A stretch of 24,804 nucleotides of DNA from Bacteroidota bacterium (GTDB taxonomy: Bacteria > Bacteroidota > Ignavibacteria > SZUA-365), in the NCBI GenBank assembly GCA_018224345.1, contig JAGTUW010000147.1, positions 1-24,804 of the forward strand, read 5' to 3'. The notes under the pieces were generated by a model. The model made no database searches. It was not told the DNA's origin and worked only from the letters and a program-made list of their open reading frames with translations. The position numbers and the translations under genes were made by a program. The number at the start of each line of letters is the position of its first letter. The first letter of the stretch is position 1. This document shows positions 24,021-24,804 of this stretch, piece by piece.

Positions 24021-24132
24021 TGCAGGACAGTCCCGTTGCAGGACAGTCCCGTTGCAGGACAGTCCCGTTGCAGGACAGTCCCGTTGCAGGACAGTCCCGA
24101 TGCAGGACAGTCCCGATGCAGGACAGTCCCGA
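24021..24132. repeat. Seven-copy 16-bp tandem repeat
   Basis: Unit TGCAGGACAGTCCCGT repeated head to tail seven times without internal changes except the last base: copies 1-4 end in T, copies 5-7 in A. Each unit contains the near-palindrome GGACAGTCC. The array is preceded by GGCCGA and followed by TGCATCCC, a truncated eighth unit. It lies 48 bp after the SpoIIE-type gene and about 130 bp before the riboswitch. Confidence 0.95.
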
Positions 24133-24209
24133 TGCATCCCCGCCTGCCCGTTCTGCTTATGACCACCACTACCGGGGTGCAAAATCCCGACTTGCGGTGA
24201 ATACACGGA

Positions 24210-24240
24210 TTGCATTTCTTCGGTAATTCCTGTAGTTTCA
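24210..24240 (+). promoter_or_regulatory. Weak candidate promoter of the riboswitch transcript
   Basis: TTGCAT (24210-24215), 17-bp spacer, TAGTTTCA (24233-24240, six of eight to TAnnTTTG). The predicted start near 24246 is about 15 bases before the riboswitch P1 stem, as expected, but the motif match alone is modest. Confidence 0.3.
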
Positions 24241-24260
24241 TCATACGTTCTTTGACAGAA

Positions 24261-24433
24261 GCCATGGTTCCCCCTTCAGGGGATGAAAATGGGAATGCCG
24301 TGTAAATCGGCAACTGCCCCGCAACTGTGAGCGGCAACGAACCTGCGCACATGCCACTGGATATTCCGGGAAGGCGCGCATGGAGTCGGGATTCGATTCC
24401 CGATACGCCGCAAGTCAGGAGACCTGCCATGGC
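24261..24433 (+). ncRNA. Cobalamin (B12) riboswitch
   Basis: The conserved core elements appear in order: GGGAA near 24291, the GTGTAAATCGGCAACTGCCCCG segment (24300-24321) with GCAACTGTGAGCG after it, GCCACTG (24353-24359), GGGAAGGC (24368-24375), a hairpin around TCGGGATTCGATTCCCGA, and the B12 box CAGGAGACCTGCC (24417-24429). P1 closes perfectly: GCCATGG at 24261-24267 with CCATGGC at 24427-24433. By family it binds adenosylcobalamin or a related corrinoid and represses expression. It precedes an intrinsic terminator and a TonB-dependent receptor, so control by transcription attenuation of corrinoid uptake is expected. Confidence 0.96.
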
Positions 24434-24491
24434 ATAATCACAGGCCTTCGCGGGTGAGGTTCCTGATGACGTGCGCGCCATCGCTCCCTTG

Positions 24492-24525
24492 CCCCCGCTG
24501 TCATATCGACAGGGGGTTTTTCTTT
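24492..24525 (+). terminator. Intrinsic terminator of the riboswitch expression platform
   Basis: CCCC, bulged G, CTGTC, loop ATATC, GACAGGGGG, then TTTTTCTTT. It lies 60 bp after riboswitch P1 and 33 bp before the receptor start codon. The geometry suits ligand-induced premature termination; the GC-rich stretch 24440-24480 may form the alternative antiterminator. Confidence 0.78.
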
Positions 24526-24557
24526 GCGCTTCACCGCAAGGCCGGATATCAAATATC

Positions 24558-24804
24558 ATGATCTTGCGGTATTTTTTCATATTGACCATTCTCGTCGCTC
24601 TTCCCCCGTCGCTGCCCGGACAGCAACCGGTCGCCGGGGACGATACTCTGTTCTTCGCACTGCCGGAGCACGTGACCGTGACGGCAACCCGCATACCGAC
24701 AGCGCTGCAGAACGCTCCTGCGGGCACTGATCTTTTCACTGCCGAGACCATTGACGCTCTCCCCGCCATTTCACTTTCCGATATCCTCTCGCTTGCCACC
24801 GGAA
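24558..24804 (+). CDS. btuB: TonB-dependent receptor, BtuB-like, 3' truncated by window
   Basis: Only the first 82 codons are in the window. ATG 24558 opens a signal peptide (MILRYFFILTILVALPPSLPG, ending GQQ). Then come LPEHVTVTATRIPTALQNAP, a TonB-box-like and plug-start segment, and FTAETIDALPAISLSDIL followed by SLATG, the standard beginning of the plug domain of TonB-dependent receptors. Placement behind a cobalamin riboswitch identifies the likely substrate as vitamin B12 or another corrinoid. Outer-membrane, energised by TonB-ExbBD. The ribosome site is weak (no AGGAG in the 15 bases upstream). Confidence 0.88.
   Translation, partial: MILRYFFILTILVALPPSLPGQQPVAGDDTLFFALPEHVTVTATRIPTALQNAPAGTDLFTAETIDALPAISLSDILSLATG

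Larger units (their letters stand above)
23973..24557. other. Gene-free region: tandem repeats, B12 riboswitch leader, terminator
   Basis: 585 bp without a credible gene. It contains a minisatellite (24021-24132), a spacer with a possible promoter (24210-24240), the riboswitch (24261-24433), an expression platform and terminator (24492-24525). Long open frames crossing it on both strands arise because the 16-bp unit contains no stop codon in any frame; none has family features. No terminator for the upstream gene is seen. Confidence 0.8.

Noticed and set aside
24021..24132. Possible CRISPR array
   Set aside because: Units are 16 bp and directly abutting, with no spacers; there are no cas genes.
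23834..24799. 321-codon minus-strand open frame across the repeats and riboswitch
   Set aside because: It exists because the 16-bp repeat has no stop in any frame; it crosses the SpoIIE-type gene end, the riboswitch and the receptor start, and its periodic Cys/Leu sequence has no family features.

Overview
The window looks like chromosomal DNA of moderately high GC content from a Gram-negative bacterium of the Bacteroidota/Chlorobiota (FCB) group. The evidence is a PorV/UPF0164-type outer-membrane protein, a giant two-component-regulator-type propeller protein, a TonB-dependent receptor with a CarboxypepD_reg-like start (now a remnant), several lipoproteins, a small helical protein of a type I recall from Bacteroidota genomes, and upstream elements resembling the Bacteroidota -33 TTTG / -7 TAnnTTTG promoter. 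I cannot assign a genus. No tRNA, rRNA, CRISPR array, transposase or phage gene is visible.

Layout. 1-1178: 3' part of an M23 peptidoglycan endopeptidase. 1271-1675: an orphan ORF closed by a strong intrinsic terminator. 1847-3778: secreted S9 prolyl-oligopeptidase-type peptidase behind a good Bacteroidota-type promoter. 3860-4228: small conserved helical protein. 4378-5457 (minus): secreted protein with two PDZ domains and no protease domain. 5525-5954: wreck of a TonB-dependent receptor, with signal peptide and plug start fused out of frame to the last ~100 residues of the barrel. It is directly followed by an intact beta-propeller phytase-like lipoprotein (5975-7087). 7230-8174: MscS-family channel. 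8272-10227 (minus): divergent GH13 protein. 10387-11433 (minus): phosphofructokinase with the pyrophosphate-type residue signature. 11564-13328: SuhB-type inositol monophosphatase and a PfkB-family kinase. 13437-15261: mtnA and recO. 15393-16913: HtrA/DegP-type protease with an excellent terminator. 17008-17616 (minus): PAP2-family membrane phosphatase. 17765-20575: apparent operon of a PorV-like protein, a DUF1684 lipoprotein, a second lipoprotein and tadA. 20670-23972: a Reg_prop/Y_Y_Y sensor fused to a SpoIIE-type PP2C phosphatase. 23973-24557: a gene-free leader holding seven 16-bp tandem repeats, a complete cobalamin riboswitch and an intrinsic terminator. 24558-end: start of a BtuB-like TonB-dependent receptor.

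How the genes relate. Several genes handle phosphate esters or inositol phosphates (phytase, SuhB, PAP2, PfkB), but they sit in separate transcription units, so a shared pathway is only a suggestion. The envelope theme is strong: M23 peptidase, S9 peptidase, PDZ protein, HtrA, PorV-like protein, lipoproteins and TonB receptors. The clearest regulatory unit is the B12 riboswitch-terminator-receptor cassette at the right end. The points most worth a second look are the collapsed receptor beside a surviving phytase, the GH13 protein with two altered active-site positions, the 16-bp tandem array upstream of the riboswitch, the SpoIIE-output propeller sensor, and the PfkB kinase next to mtnA.
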